The notes under the pieces: generated by a model
Database searches by the model: none
What the model was told of the DNA's origin: nothing
Seen by the model: only the letters and a program-made list of their open reading frames with translations
Translations under genes and position numbers: made by a program
Source of the DNA: Phallus indusiatus
Lineage: Eukaryota > Basidiomycota > Agaricomycetes > Phallales > Phallaceae
Assembly (NCBI GenBank): GCA_027605045.1
Contig: JAQFWX010000026.1
Location: 62,001 to 126,000 of the forward strand
Direction of reading: 5' to 3'
Length of the DNA stretch: 64,000 bases
In this document: positions 11,366 to 23,137 of the stretch, piece after piece
Layout: each line of letters opens with the position of its first letter
Numbering within the stretch: position 1 is the stretch's first letter

Positions 11366-11944
11366 TCATGCTTTTGTGAGATTCCAAGTGGGAGATGTGA
11401 AACTAGCCAAAACGACGAACTACAATGTCATTTAGCTGTGCGAAAACGAATAGATATGAACTAGAGTATAAAAATTACCGTGGAAGAAAAATTGGGGTTC
11501 CAGTTAACCGATTGAACCTCGGAAGAACGTTGGGATATGCTAATTTAGACAGCCCGTCAGTTCGCTCAAAGAAAGTTATGGCCAAAGTTTGAAGCATACG
11601 TTGCATTATTCAGATCACCAGTAATAAACCACGCATATGGTCTGACATCGAAAGTAAGTTTACCATTCGGGTCGTTATTTGCTGGAACGACGAAAGCGTT
11701 CGTCGATTCATTCTGAATAGTGTACGCATTTGCTGGCACGTCAGAAATAGGTCTAATAATCCACTATTTAAATCCCATGGTCAGTCGAGATTGAGTAAGA
11801 TTAGTAAGAATAAATAGGACGAACTTTGGAAATACTGCCCGTAGTCGACTCGATCAAGTCAACGCCGTCTATGCCGAGGGCAGCGACATTCGGTTTTCCG
11901 ATAATGTTCAAGGTGAGGTTATAGACACCAGGAGTAACAGACAT
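11366..11944 (-). CDS. Small beta-trefoil-like protein, type B (left-arm copy)
   Basis: Exons 11944-11825, 11763-11600, 11539-11479 and 11419-11366 give 132 residues with an open frame and canonical splice sites (donor GTATGC, acceptor TTAG, branch CTGAC in intron 2). The pattern GVYxxxLN near the start and WIIRPI..VPANAYTIQNE in exon 2 resembles fungal beta-trefoil proteins of about 140 residues (I66-type protease inhibitors, ricin-B-like lectins). Exact family and ligand are not established. There is no signal peptide, so a cytosolic protein is expected. A TATA motif (TATAAAACC on the minus strand) lies near 12010-12020. It is divergent from type A at 13269, about 1.3 kb away. Confidence 0.6.
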
Positions 11945-13268
11945 GATTATGAATTGAAACGCTTGGGAATAGGATTTCACTGAGGGAGGACTGAAGGTGA
12001 TGAGTTCGGTTTTATACCTTTCGAAACGGCTGAGAATGGAAGTAAAGGGCGCGGAGCTCGCTTATTGAACTACGCAAGAATGTCTTGTGAGTGAGGTCGT
12101 GCTGAACAGATACTGAGCTTCGAATGTCAGGTGACGATGAATCATGGCTCACCTTTGAATATGAAAGAATGGAAGACAGGAATGATTTGCCCTTAATATG
12201 TCAAGAGACGGGAGTCAAGACAACGTGTTGAACAGTTGTCACTGTCCAATGTATATGTTACTCCCATCAATTATAATCATAATCTAGAGAGGTCCCATCC
12301 ATATAGAAATAAAATTCAAGCGAAAGAGTCAAAAGGCGACATTAGAATGAGCTGTTTGTATCGTTAGCACTCGTGACAGTTCGGTCGGACGAAATAAATG
12401 AATAGATACGTGCTTGTTCTGCAATTGATTCAATTCTAACTGGGTCGAATACACGGGACTTCGGTGAAAACTCGTACCGAATAGTGACTTATAAATTTTC
12501 GCCCACCGACTGACATCGAAGTAGTTAATTCAATAAATGCCTCGTTGTGGTGTACATGCTTCAACCCTGACTAAAGGTTTAAAATTCCTTTATTCACAGT
12601 TCGGGGAAGACCGCCTCATGTTGTGATAGTTAAAGTGTATTCCGTGTGATGATTGATGAGCTTGCCCTAATGTCCATCGAGCTGAGATTGCGTCATTAGC
12701 ACTAACAATATTGCCCTCCCTTTATGTCACTTAGGTTCCTGCAAATATTGTATTCAACGAAGTGGGATATGTCGTTATCGATGTCCAATATCATACCAGG
12801 AAGAAAACACTCTCATAATTGAATCGGGTGTTCCTCGAGTGCACGTTGCGTGTTCATACAAGTCGAAAAGGCGTCGAACTGGGTATTCCATACATTCGTT
12901 CAAATTCCACATTTACGTATACACAACGACATGAGGCTGAACCTTTTGCTTCCCAATGTACACTTTTTGGAACAATTGAGTGGCTGTGCTACTCGAGTTG
13001 TCCCATTGGTTTCTGGACATCATAAGAACACGATCCATTCTACGGCTAAGACGGTATTATTGGATGCGCGATGGTTTTGTATGATATTAATTCTTTCACC
13101 ATCTTCGTAATCAGTGGGTCAAATGATACCTAACTGGGAATACAAGACCTACAATGAATTTGGACTTGGGAGCTTACAGACTTTTGTTAGTCAAATTTCT
13201 ATAAATACGCATCAATACGACCGGAATCTCTCCAGTGAACATCCACATCACTAATACTCGCTACAATC
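11945..13268. other. Shared divergent promoter region of the left A/B pair
   Basis: About 1.3 kb between two divergent starts. A TATA-like CTATAAATA at 13199-13207 serves the type A gene. The corresponding interval in the right arm is 24620-25981, and a damaged one is 55161-56463. ORFs inside are not conserved between copies. Confidence 0.5.
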
Positions 13269-13817
13269 ATGTCTTTCGACGGCATTTACACCATCTCCTT
13301 CAACAATACTGGCACTCTCATCAGTGCTACTCTTGGACCCCAATCGGTCGGCCTCAGTCTTCTCCCCTTCGATCAGAATAACTCACAGCAGAAAGTCAGT
13401 TGTATAATTGACTTTATTCACTACACAAACCTCATTGTTATTTTCCTTTTAGTGGAGCATTCGTCCTATTGGTAATGTTGGTCCAGACCTTTACACGATC
13501 CAGAACGCATACACTGGAGCGTACCTGATCCCTCAAGGCACCACCGGGACATTCACTTATGGACCCAATCCGTTTGGATGGTTGATCAACAATAACCAGT
13601 ACGGGTGTCGATCATTTCCACTGCGCTTAATACTGATCATGAAAACGAAGGATAACCACGACATTTTTACCCCCCCAGGTCTGGGTCCCGAGCCCTAATC
13701 TGAAGGTAATAGAGTGATGACAATAATTAATTGAATTGGGAAACTGAAAATGTCATGCAGGCCATCAACCTCGCTGGGGGTACTCCTACGACCTGGGAGA
13801 TCAAGCTTGTAGTTTGA
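13269..13817 (+). CDS. Small beta-trefoil-like protein, type A (left-arm copy)
   Basis: Exons 13269-13394, 13453-13598, 13651-13705 and 13761-13817 give 127 residues. The intron 2 acceptor was chosen as GAAG at 13650 because it keeps frame in three independent copies, while the nearer CAG at 13676-13678 leads to a stop. The protein starts with DGIYTISFNN, has WSIRPIGNVGPDLYTIQN in exon 2 and ends TTWEIKLVV, the same block order as type B. Probably a cytosolic beta-trefoil protein (lectin or protease-inhibitor type, inferred). Pairs divergently with the type B gene. Confidence 0.6.
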
Positions 13818-14827
13818 TCAAGAATGGGTGGAATTACGGGATTGATACCTACAAAGTTTTTCTTGGAGTAAATTGATCATCGGTGTTTTTCGTTTGTTTT
13901 GACAATAAATTGTATCTGTTTTAAGATATACATACACGGTCTAGACCAAAGTTGACCGGGAAAAAGTCATGAAGTTTCCAGCAAGCATCGTAAACTCCGT
14001 AGACGGAGAAATATCGAAGGTTCAGCTTCCGGTAGAACAGACTGACGCAATTAAAGACGATAATATATGTCTACCTTGTTCCCTATTCTTTAACCTGTAA
14101 ATGAAGAATCGGAAATGACTAGGGCGCGACGACGACGCGGGTGAAGTGACGTACAGACCTGAGTTTGATTATTCTTTTGTGCTAAGGGAATTCATTTGAA
14201 AGAACGAAATAATCAACACATTGAAGACATTGTGAAAGAACATCGTGTGTTACCTCTCCTTAAACCTTTTCATCGGAGTTAGAGATTGAAAGGCTGTTAC
14301 TAACTCAGCGGAGCCGCCGTCACATGTCACACGTCTGGAAGGTCGTCAAGCCACGCCGTTTTTGTTTCTTGTCGTCGTGGATATGGGTCGCAACCGGAAC
14401 ACAAACGAATGCTGAAGCGCTGATACCTGACATTCTAACAAGCACCGCATATCTCGTTGAGTTCCGATCATTCTTTACTATCAATACAACAAAATCAGGA
14501 TTCATCTTCGTTTGTTGTTTAGGTTTCCTTTGTTCGCGTCGCATACCATCTTCGTGTTCTTCAACAGAGACAGTATATAACATGCGGATAACGGCATATC
14601 CACTTGGATTGAGCACCACAACGCTCGCCAGCGATAATCAACGCGTTCAACACGAGAACAAATCTACACGTGCTATTGGTCGTTATCTCAGCTTCCTTCT
14701 CTATACCACATTTCGTCGGTCTACCTAGATTCTGAACTGCTTAACTGAGAGGTAACTATCCACACTTGTAATCTTGATGTCTCGCCTTTGTTTATAACAC
14801 CCGGGGCGAGTGCAGTATTCCCCCAAT
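13818..14827. other. Mirrored region without a firm gene call (left)
   Basis: Both strands carry overlapping ORFs (134 codons on plus at 14324-14728, 99 on minus at 14619-14320) whose partners in the right arm are 204 and 144 codons. Neither strand gives a recognised protein. The left copy is disrupted upstream of 14324 relative to the right one. Confidence 0.35.
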
Positions 14828-15263
14828 ATGGTCGCTGAAAGCCCCAAGCGTGTTCAAGGAACTCGGAAACTGTTAGTCTCGGACAGGGACATACAATCTG
14901 GCACCAAGTTTTGGGACAAGCTCGGGAGTCCGCATAAGTAAGACAAACCATATGTGTATATATAGGATGTACTAAAAAATACGCCTCTTTAGTTCATTGC
15001 GAATGTCAAACAAGCAACACCACTTAACTCGGCAACCACCGTCAAGTATCACTATCAATCCGAATCCAATAGTCGCGCAACAGTCTTCGTGGATGCCACA
15101 ACCAAGCAAAGCCGAAACAAACGAGAAACAAACAAAGCAATCGCTAGAAGATGCATCAGCAAATGCCACAGCTGGACCCAGCAACGATCAGGTGACAGGT
15201 GTTAAACGAAAACGCGGAAACTCACCAGTACAAATGGTTAAATGTGCGTATGTACGGCAGTGA
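14828..15263 (+). CDS. Unrecognised small gene, left-arm copy
   Basis: Exons 14828-14937 and 14993-15263. The 55-nt intron has GTAAGA, a TACTAA branch point and TTTAG, all conserved in the right-arm copy. The product is hydrophilic, Ser/Gln/Asn-rich, with a basic cluster GVKRKRGNSP near the end that looks like a nuclear localisation signal. The stop at 15261-15263 may not be the true end: a further conserved open block (GxGSLxDLxKE.RKNLGYLSD) follows at about 15296-15360 and could be a third exon. No domain recognised. Confidence 0.4.
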
Positions 15264-16286
15264 TGTCGTTGCTGCAGGTAGGTATCAATGGCTCAGTTTG
15301 GAATAGGAAGTTTGGCTGACTTGTTGAAAGAGTTTAGAAAGAACTTGGGATATTTATCAGATAACTTTGTTTGGAGATCGACGTGCATTGTAACATCGTC
15401 GCCTCCAATCAAGGAACACGAAATTTTAATTGATAACCTAGCGTTTGAGCGGTGTGAGATCTGAATCGTATCAGGTCAAATTGAAAGACATAGGAAGATC
15501 TGAATGTGCATCTTATTCATATTCTAGACTATATGTACAAAATAATTTAGCAGTACTGGCCACCTGTCGAGTGAGATTGCGTGCAACACACCACATCGCA
15601 CTAAGTGTACGTCTTTTGTCAACAACATCAAAGCTGCAAAGCGACCGGGTCTGTACATGCATTCCAACCGCCACTCGTGTTACCATGATCTAACCTAGGC
15701 TAAAAAAGTGGTCGAAAATATTATTGGAAAAGCCGAAAAACTGGGCATTCTTCCAAATAGCAATCAACAGTTTTTGCAAAGCGGAACGCTTCCCTTCAAA
15801 AGCGAGGACAATACGCTCCAAACCCGTAACTGCCATCGTAACATTCTACGGGCACGCGCAGTAAAAGAAGTACACGCCGCATTAGTTACACAATCATCTT
15901 GACAAGCCAATTCATAAGTCTGCATGATACACCTGGTATCCCGTCCGACATCGTCCTTCAAATGCTTTCTACAACCTCCGAGACTGCTTCAGAATAGAAC
16001 CTAATGAGAGCTTGAGATGCCAAAGACCTATATCCAAGTCAGATTCACTTAATACATTCCAATATATTCATCGGTTGAGAAGAAAGCGCGTGTCCGTGTG
16101 CATGCGTATAAAAGTTACGGCAGATGCTTGACCATGGCCCGGGACTCTGAAAGGACTCAAGAAGAACACGTGATGACTCTGATAAGATTCAGGGATAAAT
16201 GACTTAATAAAGTTGGTCCCGAATATCAATTGAAGACGCCACTTACAGAGATAAATGAGGAGACACAAGCCACCCAACAACAAAAC
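15264..16286. other. Left-arm region without a firm gene
   Basis: After the possible third exon of the preceding gene (to about 15470) only short ORFs remain. The mirrored region is 21561-22620. Frames are not kept between arms, so it is probably non-coding. Confidence 0.4.
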
Positions 16287-17117
16287 ATGTCCGAGACCCT
16301 GAACCAGAACGAAACCATCCCGTCCGAATATAATTTGCATCGGACAGCGCGATTGCTTTTTATTCATTGCGGAAACCACGACCTTCTCCTGATTCGACGA
16401 ATGTAGTGCCCGATAGCATTTGGTTTAGTTCAAACTTTATCCTAGGAGCGGGGTCTGTCATTATACAGCCATCCTCGGGTAAGATCGTGCTGATATACGA
16501 CCGTAAAGAGCGTTGGTGGATTCTGCCAAAGGTGGGTGTGATATGGAGATGAAAGGAAGAGAAACGTTCATAGGGATATACATGTTAGGGACGAAAAGAC
16601 GTTGGTGAATCGCTGGAGAGCGTTGTGGTAAGAGAGGCGTATGAAGAGGTTTGATCATGGACTTTGAGCGTTTCTGGAAGAATAATGATGATCGTTAATC
16701 GTGTATTGTATAGACAGGTTATCGAGCTAAGCGATACCAAGTCTTGCTCCGAGACCTAATCCCAACCCAACCTCAAATGTCAACGCCACAGTACCATTGG
16801 CGGATTCAGAATTGGAGCTCAATCGTGAACCTTTTTATATCACGACCCAAGCTACAATTCCCACAGACACAAGCATCGAGAACGGCAACGAATGGCTGGA
16901 GTATATCACTTTCTGGTACGTTTTCTACATTGAAGAAGGCGCTATCCGGGATGAAGGAACTGGGGTGGAAGGGGAAGAAGGATTTGAAACGCATTTGATG
17001 GAGTTCTCAGAGGCAATTGATAAATTGCGGGGTTAATGCAACAAGCCGTTGTTGTCAGTCGGGCTAGCGCTTGGAGACTATGGAAGGAGACTGGAAATGA
17101 TGCGAAGGCACAAATAG
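16287..17117 (+). pseudogene. Broken DIPP-type Nudix hydrolase copy (left arm)
   Basis: Mirror copy of the open gene at 20724-21560, with the same three-exon layout. Damage against that copy: a 1-nt loss near 16340 shifts the frame early in exon 1, about 13 nt are missing after the Nudix box near 16737, and two extra bases near 17033 bring a stop (TAA) just before the C-terminus. The Nudix box exon (GRKDVGESLESVVVREAYEE) itself remains readable. Not expected to make an active enzyme. Confidence 0.85.
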
Positions 17118-17150
17118 TACGCCGATATGAATTCCCGGACTCGGAGAACT

Positions 17151-18523
17151 TGCCTATCTTTAGAGAAGTCGTCGCCTCGGAACTTTCTTCAATTATCATC
17201 TGGGATACTACATAATATACACGATGCAAAATGACATCTTACTGCAAAAAAATTCGTCGATCAATACGGTATTCCGTCATTGGGCCACTCGCTTTCCCCT
17301 CATCCCCACTTCTTTCCTCTTAAAAATTCCTTTATATTGTACACTCCACTTTCTAATGAGGAATTCTTCATTTCAAGCTTTTCATAACCAATGCGTGATA
17401 TTCAAGCTCACAGTTGTTAGACCCTACAGACCTCATTTAATCAATTATTCCGGTGAACTTGGTGGTAATCGGTTACGAACTCCCATTTGATGAACTTTTC
17501 CGGAAAGCCTAGCCATCGAGCAGTGACTATATTTACTTCATGACATATATGTAAGATTTCCCGTTTCCGTGCTTTATTCATTAATTCTCGAGTTCTTTGA
17601 AAATGTCCAATGTGGTTCTTACTAAGGAGGGTGGCAGTAATATCTGAATAGCCGTACGCGTGACTCAAAATAATCGGTAACGACGTCAGTTAGGATAATT
17701 GGTTGAAGACACTAGACTGTTCTATTTAACCGCGAATCACATATACCAAAAAGAAGGCCGCGCTCGGATTTGAACCGAGGGTCAATTCAGAATATCAATA
17801 ATTCTATAGTTACGCTACACGGCCGCGTGAAGCTACTTGTATGGATCTTAACTATATCCTCTCACACCGATCGCTTCTGTAGCTGACGACGACCTCAAAG
17901 ACTCTCAAAATCAGCCATCATGAGATTAAAGATATTATCACTAAATTCAATTTAATTCTAATAATTCAGCACAACGATTGTTGCAGGTAGAATTTGCAGA
18001 CATACATATAGTACTTGGCTATTATCGTAATCACACGACACCGCCGTCCAAGTAAAATTAGGGTTCCACGACGTACATATATTAAATACTCTCACTTTGT
18101 GTGATATATACCTAACCTTCTTTCTGAAAATCTCAAGACCCTCTGCTGAAACAACAGCTGGGGTGGGAACTTCCATGATTGTCGTCTTCGATCTTCATTC
18201 GTAGTATCATCTGGCATCTATTAATTCAAGTGGTGAGTATGCCCACAATCAAGACAGCCTCGTTATATGTATCTAACGAACGACGTCTCCCGTAGTGAGC
18301 ATCTGACTAATGTCAGCTTTGAAAGATTTGAAAGGTGAGAACCACGCATTCATATTCGCTGCTCTGATACCAAAAATTCAATAGAATCTTTTAGTCAAAG
18401 TCAATTTAGCCGCATTTTCCGCGATAAGACTCGAATACACTGATGCCCACCTCATTATATAATTCAACAACACACCTCTCCTAAATGCAACCCGAAAAAA
18501 AAACAGATATGTAAATCACATTT
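17151..18523. other. Left part of the spacer of the inverted duplication
   Basis: No protein gene supported. Contains the tRNA-like element at 17756-17824 and AT-rich sequence with small unconserved ORFs. Confidence 0.5.
17756..17824 (-). repeat. tRNA-derived (SINE-like) element
   Basis: The minus strand shows a full 7-bp acceptor stem (GGCCGTG with CGCGGCC, one G-U) and a perfect T-arm with TTCAAAT. A 5-bp anticodon-like stem has loop TATTGAT, in which the invariant U33 is replaced by A, and the D-arm does not pair. The right flank to about 17865 matches the flank of the element at 6492-6552. It is therefore a dispersed repeat rather than a functional tRNA gene. Confidence 0.5.
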
Positions 18524-20213
18524 TCACAGCCCAAACCCTTCTCTTAACTCTTTCTCAAGATCAGCTTTATCCAACCCGCGATCGTCTTTCTCTTCCGCCT
18601 GTCCAGAATCACCCGCCGTCGCACCATTCCCATTGGATTCTCCATTTCCATTCTGACTTTTGGCAATTTTCTCATTTTCTTCGTTTTCTTTCAGCTCTTT
18701 CATCTCCAAGACACATCTCTCGCAATCACAATCTCCGAATCCCCATTCCTTCAATGCGCTTCTGCGACGTAAAACGGGAGCTTCTGGATTAACGTAGCTA
18801 GCAAGTAACTCCGTTCCAGGCTGTTAAACGAAAAACGGAGATATTCAAAGATTGAGTGTGATTTAACGAGATACAAATGTTTCCCTCTTACCTCGATAGG
18901 CGACAAAGCAACTACGGTAATTCGTGAAAGTGCTGTTTGTTGATCAAAATGTCGAACGGAGACATTGGGTTTGCAGGAATGATTCAAATGAGAATGAAGA
19001 ACGTATAATCCACCATGTGCTTCCAAGTCTGCGTTCGTAAATTAATCAAATTAGCAAAGATGTCACATAGTATTAAAAATGAAAGTCTCACTCAAGTTCA
19101 TCCTGCCTAACCCTCGCAAAAACCCTTCGTACTTGAACAGTTCATCATCAACATCCTTCGGAATGGGTTTCTTAATTAGTCGTGCGAGCTTTTTTTGATG
19201 TTTTTCGTCCGTCGGTGCTTTGAACGCAGCAAAATAGGCTTTGAATGCGCTTTTCCATGCTAGTCTGTCATGAGCAGAAGGTGTTTGTCTGTCCGAATAC
19301 AAAAATATTTCCGATCAACACGAGTCAAAGATCAGCAAATGGAAACTGTACCCGTTCTCCAGAACCCGGTCTTCCATCCCCATCTCAGCAAATCCTCTCA
19401 AAGTTTTCCACTCCTTTGAGAATTCTTCTTCGCTTCTCTCATAGCTTAACAGAATTCTCGCCGTTTGTTGAGCAACGGCGTGTAGTCCCATCCACTGAGC
19501 GCGTTTGGCCAAGTCCATCAGGGCGACTGACGCAGGATTCTGAGAAGGACATAAAAGAGGATGAATGAGATGAGATTTCTGAAGACATAATCTGTTGCAG
19601 AACCGGGCCGGACAGGGTTGAGCTGGACAAGAGACCGCCAATGTGCTTTTTGTTAGTGTAGTCGTGCAGTGCGTGCATGAAGCAGATGCTTGTTGGAGGG
19701 AGTAGATTTCCCATTCCGGGGCTAACACCCAGGGGTCTATTGAAAAGATCCTTTTTTAAGCATGAAAGTCACATAAACGACAACAAGGGGTACGGCACCT
19801 TCTTTCCAAATCGTTTCACCCATCTCAATTTTCTCAGTCGCAACAAGACCTTTACCCTTCCGCTTTCCAAAATACCTGACTTCCACTTTCTTAGTCCATT
19901 TGGATATATCCAAACCTTCTGATATTCGGTACGTCGGATACACTTTGGCTTTCTTTCCTTCGGCATTGGGATCGCTGGTTTGCGTCTCGGCGGGTTCACC
20001 ACCACTACCGTCGCCGCCTGCTTTCACAGCGGTCAGACCATTATCGTGAATAACCCTCCGACATCGTTTCTCGGAAACTGCCCACGTGGAGTAAGTTTGT
20101 AAGAGCAAAGTGTGTAGCTTGGCTTGACCGAGCGTAGGATTTTCAATCCGAAGTGTCCGTAAGGCAGCAAGCAATTCGGCTTCGGAAGGTGAAACAGCTT
20201 GTGTGGTCGTCAT
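18524..20213 (-). CDS. SET5-type histone-lysine N-methyltransferase (SET plus zinc finger)
   Basis: Exons 20213-19799, 19736-19352, 19288-19092, 19028-18892 and 18820-18524 give 476 residues. The SET domain is split, as in yeast Set5. Its N-terminal half has GKGLVATEKIEMGETIWKED. A Cys/His-rich MYND-like insert follows in exon 2 (CTHC, CPARFCNRLC, HPLLC). The catalytic part has NLEAHGGLYVLHSHLNHSC with CKPN, then GTELLASYVNP, and a post-SET Cys cluster CDCERC. Yeast Set5 methylates histone H4 lysines (family knowledge). The C-terminus is a Glu/Asn/Gly-rich tail. The gene lies in the unduplicated spacer of the inverted repeat and straddles its axis. Intron 1 uses donor GTGCCG, chosen because it restores the WKEDPWVLAPEWEIY block. 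Confidence 0.9.
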
Positions 20214-20688
20214 GTTTTTTGAGATGGACTTAGAGTTCTTCTACGTGTCGGCTTGCGCAGTGCTGAAACAGGGTTCAAGAGTCTGACAAAAGTAAAGAAA
20301 GGAAACGAAGGAATGGTATGAGTACGGTCAATATATAAATTATGTTACACGCTTTTCGCGGCCGATCCCGGACCAAATGTGCGTCTTATGATTTGCAGTC
20401 TGAGCTTCGCCTGACCCGGTGTCACTGGAACAACCTTGGCTGGAACGGTAAAGTTATTCGTTGCCTGATGATCGTTTGGGAAGATTTGACTCATATTTAG
20501 AAATCATATAAGCAGAATGACATGTGAACGTTGTCTGCTGTTGACGTCCGCGAATCGTACTAGCAACCACGTGGGTCATCAATGTCCTTTCCGGTGAAAC
20601 GTTGGACGAACAAACAAACAAACAAACAAAGGGCTTTATAGCAAATCCATGGGGTAATTCGGTGTTACGTTAATGGAAGAAGATAGAT
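20214..20688. other. 5' flank of the SET5-type gene
   Basis: Promoter side of the methyltransferase gene. Contains a (CAAA)n-like run near 20610-20630. No further gene. Confidence 0.5.
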
Positions 20689-20723
20689 ATGTTCTCCGGA
20701 ATTCGTATGGTATGTAAGTACTA

Positions 20724-21560
20724 CTATTTGTGCCTTTGCATCATTTCCACAGTCTCCTTCCACAGTCGCCAAGCCCGACTGACAACAATAGCTTGTTGCA
20801 TTCCCCGCAATTTATCAATTGCCTCTGAGAACTCCATTAAATGCGTTTCAAATCCTTCTTCCCCTTCCACGCCGGTTCCTTCATCCCGAATAGCGTCTTC
20901 TTCAATGAAGAGAACGTACCAAAAAGTGATATACTCCAGCCATTCGTTGCCGTTCTTGATGCTTGTGTCTGTGGGAATTGAAGCTTGGGTCGTGATATAA
21001 AAAGGTTCACAATTGAGCTCCAGTTCTGAATCCGCCAATGGTGCTGTAGCGTTGTCATTTGAACTGGGGATGGGATCAGGTCTCGGAGCAAGACTTGGTA
21101 TCGCTAAAGGCAAGAATTTAGCTCGATAACCTGTCTACACATACACATTAACGATCATTATTCTTTCAGAAAACGCTCAAATTCCATGATCAAACCTCTT
21201 CATATGCCTCTCTTACCACAGCGCTCTCAAGTGATTCACCAACATCTTTTCGTCCCTAACACCCGTATTCCTATGAACATTCCTCTTCCTTTCATCTCCA
21301 TATCACACACCCACCTTTGGCAGAATCCACCAGCCCTCTTTACGATCGTATATCAGCACCATCTTAGCCGAGGATGGCTGTATAATGACAGACCCCGCTC
21401 CTAGGATAAAGTTTGAACTGAACCAGATGCTATCAGGCACAACATTCGTCGAATCAGGAGAAGGTCGTGGTTTCCGCAATGAATAGAAAGGAATCGCGCT
21501 GTCCGGTGACAAATTATATTCGGACGGGATGGTTTCGTTCTGGTTCAGGTTCTGGGACAT
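20724..21560 (-). CDS. Nudix hydrolase, DIPP type (right-arm copy)
   Basis: Exons 21560-21315, 21255-21196 and 21134-20724 give 238 residues with an open frame. Diphosphoinositol polyphosphate phosphohydrolases cleave inositol pyrophosphates and dinucleoside polyphosphates. The Nudix box (G-x5-E-x7-R-E-x2-E-E-x-G) spans the exon 2/3 junction at residues 83-105 with all metal-binding Glu present. It is preceded by VPDSIWFSSNFILGAGSVII and followed by YITFWYVLFIEEDA, both close to the gene at 37293. Compared with that gene, the His/Pro-rich N-terminus is replaced by about 40 unrelated residues. The left-arm copy is dead. Confidence 0.8.
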
Positions 21561-22620
21561 GTTTTGTCGTTCAGTGAAGGGTGGGTGGCTGGTACCTCCT
21601 CATTTATCTCTGTAAGTGGCGTTTTCAATTGGTATTCGGGACCGACCTTATCAAGTCATTTATCACTGAATTTCATCAGAGTCATCACGTGTTCCGTTTT
21701 GAGACAAGAGTCCCCGGTCATGATGCATGATGGCCATAATGCGTGAACTATGCCAAGATCAAGCATCTGCCGTAACTTTTGTATACAATGGACACAAACA
21801 AGCGCTTTTCTTCTCAAACGATGAACGATTCATGACAATAAATGAATCTGACTTACATACAGATCTTTGGCATCTCTTTGGGTTCTATTACGAAGCAGCC
21901 TCGGAGGTTGTGGAAAGCTTTTAAAGGACGACATCGGACGGGATACCAGGTTTATCGTGCAAACTTATGAATTGGCGTATCAAGAGGATTGTGTAACTAA
22001 TGCGGCGTGTACTTCTTTTACTGCGCATGCCCGTACTAGTGGAATGTCACGACGGCAATTACGGGCTTGGAACTACTCCCGTATTACCCTGGCTTTTGAA
22101 GGGAAGCATTCTGCTTTGCAAAAACTGTTGATTGCTATTTGAAGAATACTCGGCTTTTCAGCTTTTATCTTCGACCACTTTTTAGTACAGGTTAGATCAT
22201 GGTGATAGCGCGAGTGGCGGTTGGAATGCATGCACAGACGTTTTGCAATTTTGACGTTGTTGACAAAAGACGGACACTTAGTGCGATGTGGTGTTGCATG
22301 CAATCTCAGGTGGATAGTACTGCTCAATTGTTTTTACATATAGTCTAGATTATGAATAAGATGCAACATTCAAATCTTCTGTCTTTGAACTAGACCTGAT
22401 ACGATTCAGATCTCACAACGCTCAACGCTAGTTTATCGATTAAAATTTCGTATTCCTTAATTAGAAGCGACGATGTTACAACGCATGTTGATTTCCAAAC
22501 AAAGTATCTGATAAATATCCCAAGTTCTTCCTAAGCTCTTTACAGAAGTCAGTCAAGCTTCCCATTCCACACTGATCTATTGATACCTACCTATGTACAT
22601 GCATACCCGGAGCAACAACA
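21561..22620. other. Right-arm region without a firm gene
   Basis: Counterpart of 15264-16286; no conserved frame. The part near 22485-22600 may hold a third exon of the minus-strand gene at 22621-23065, ending after DTLFGNQHAL. Confidence 0.35.
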
Positions 22621-23065
22621 TCATTGTCGTACATACGTACACCTAACCATTTGAACTGGTGAGTTTCCGCGTTTCCGTTTAACACCTGTCACCTGATCGC
22701 TGCTGGGTCCAGCTGTGGCATTTGCTGATGCGTCTTCTCGGGGCTGCTTTGACTGTTTTTCGTTCGTTTCGGCCGTGTTTGGTTGTGACATCCACGAAGA
22801 CTGTTGCGCGATGGTTGGACTCAGATTGATAGTGATGCTAGTGATGCTTGACGGTGGTTGTTGAGTTAAGTGGTGTTGCTTGTTTGACATTCGCAATGGA
22901 CTAAAGAGGCGTGATTTTTAGTACATCTTATATATACACATATGCTTTGTCTTACTTATGCGGACTTCCGAGCTTGTCCCAAAACTTGGTGCAAGATTGC
23001 ATGTCCCTGTCTGAGGCTAACGGTTTCCGAGTTCCTTGAACACGCTTGGGGCTTTCAGCGACCAT
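22621..23065 (-). CDS. Unrecognised small gene, right-arm copy
   Basis: Exons 23065-22956 and 22900-22621, mirror of 14828-15263. The frame, the intron and the basic GVKRKRGNSPVQM cluster are all kept. Differences from the left copy are mostly substitutions plus an in-frame insertion of three residues (the repeat in SSITSITIN). That pattern suggests coding constraint since duplication. No domain recognised; a nuclear role is only suggested by the basic cluster. Confidence 0.42.
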
Positions 23066-23137
23066 ATTGGGCGAATACTGCACTCGTCCCGAGTGTTATA
23101 AACAAAGGCGAGACATCAAGATTACAGGTGTAGATAG

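Larger units (their letters stand above)
10690..17150. repeat. Left arm of a large inverted duplication
   Basis: The reverse complement matches 20689-27098 over nearly its whole length. Paired anchors are 11366-11944 with 25982-26589, 13269 with 24619, 14828 with 23065, 16287 with 21560, and 17117 with 20724. Coordinate sums stay near 37.8-37.9 kb, so the axis is near 18.9 kb. Small indels are frequent, including an extra segment at about 10746-10866. Confidence 0.9.

Noticed and set aside
13651..13705. Using the C-run CAG at 13676-13678 as the exon 3 acceptor of the type A gene
   Set aside because: It leads to a stop in this copy and is absent in the other two; the GAAG acceptor keeps frame in all three.
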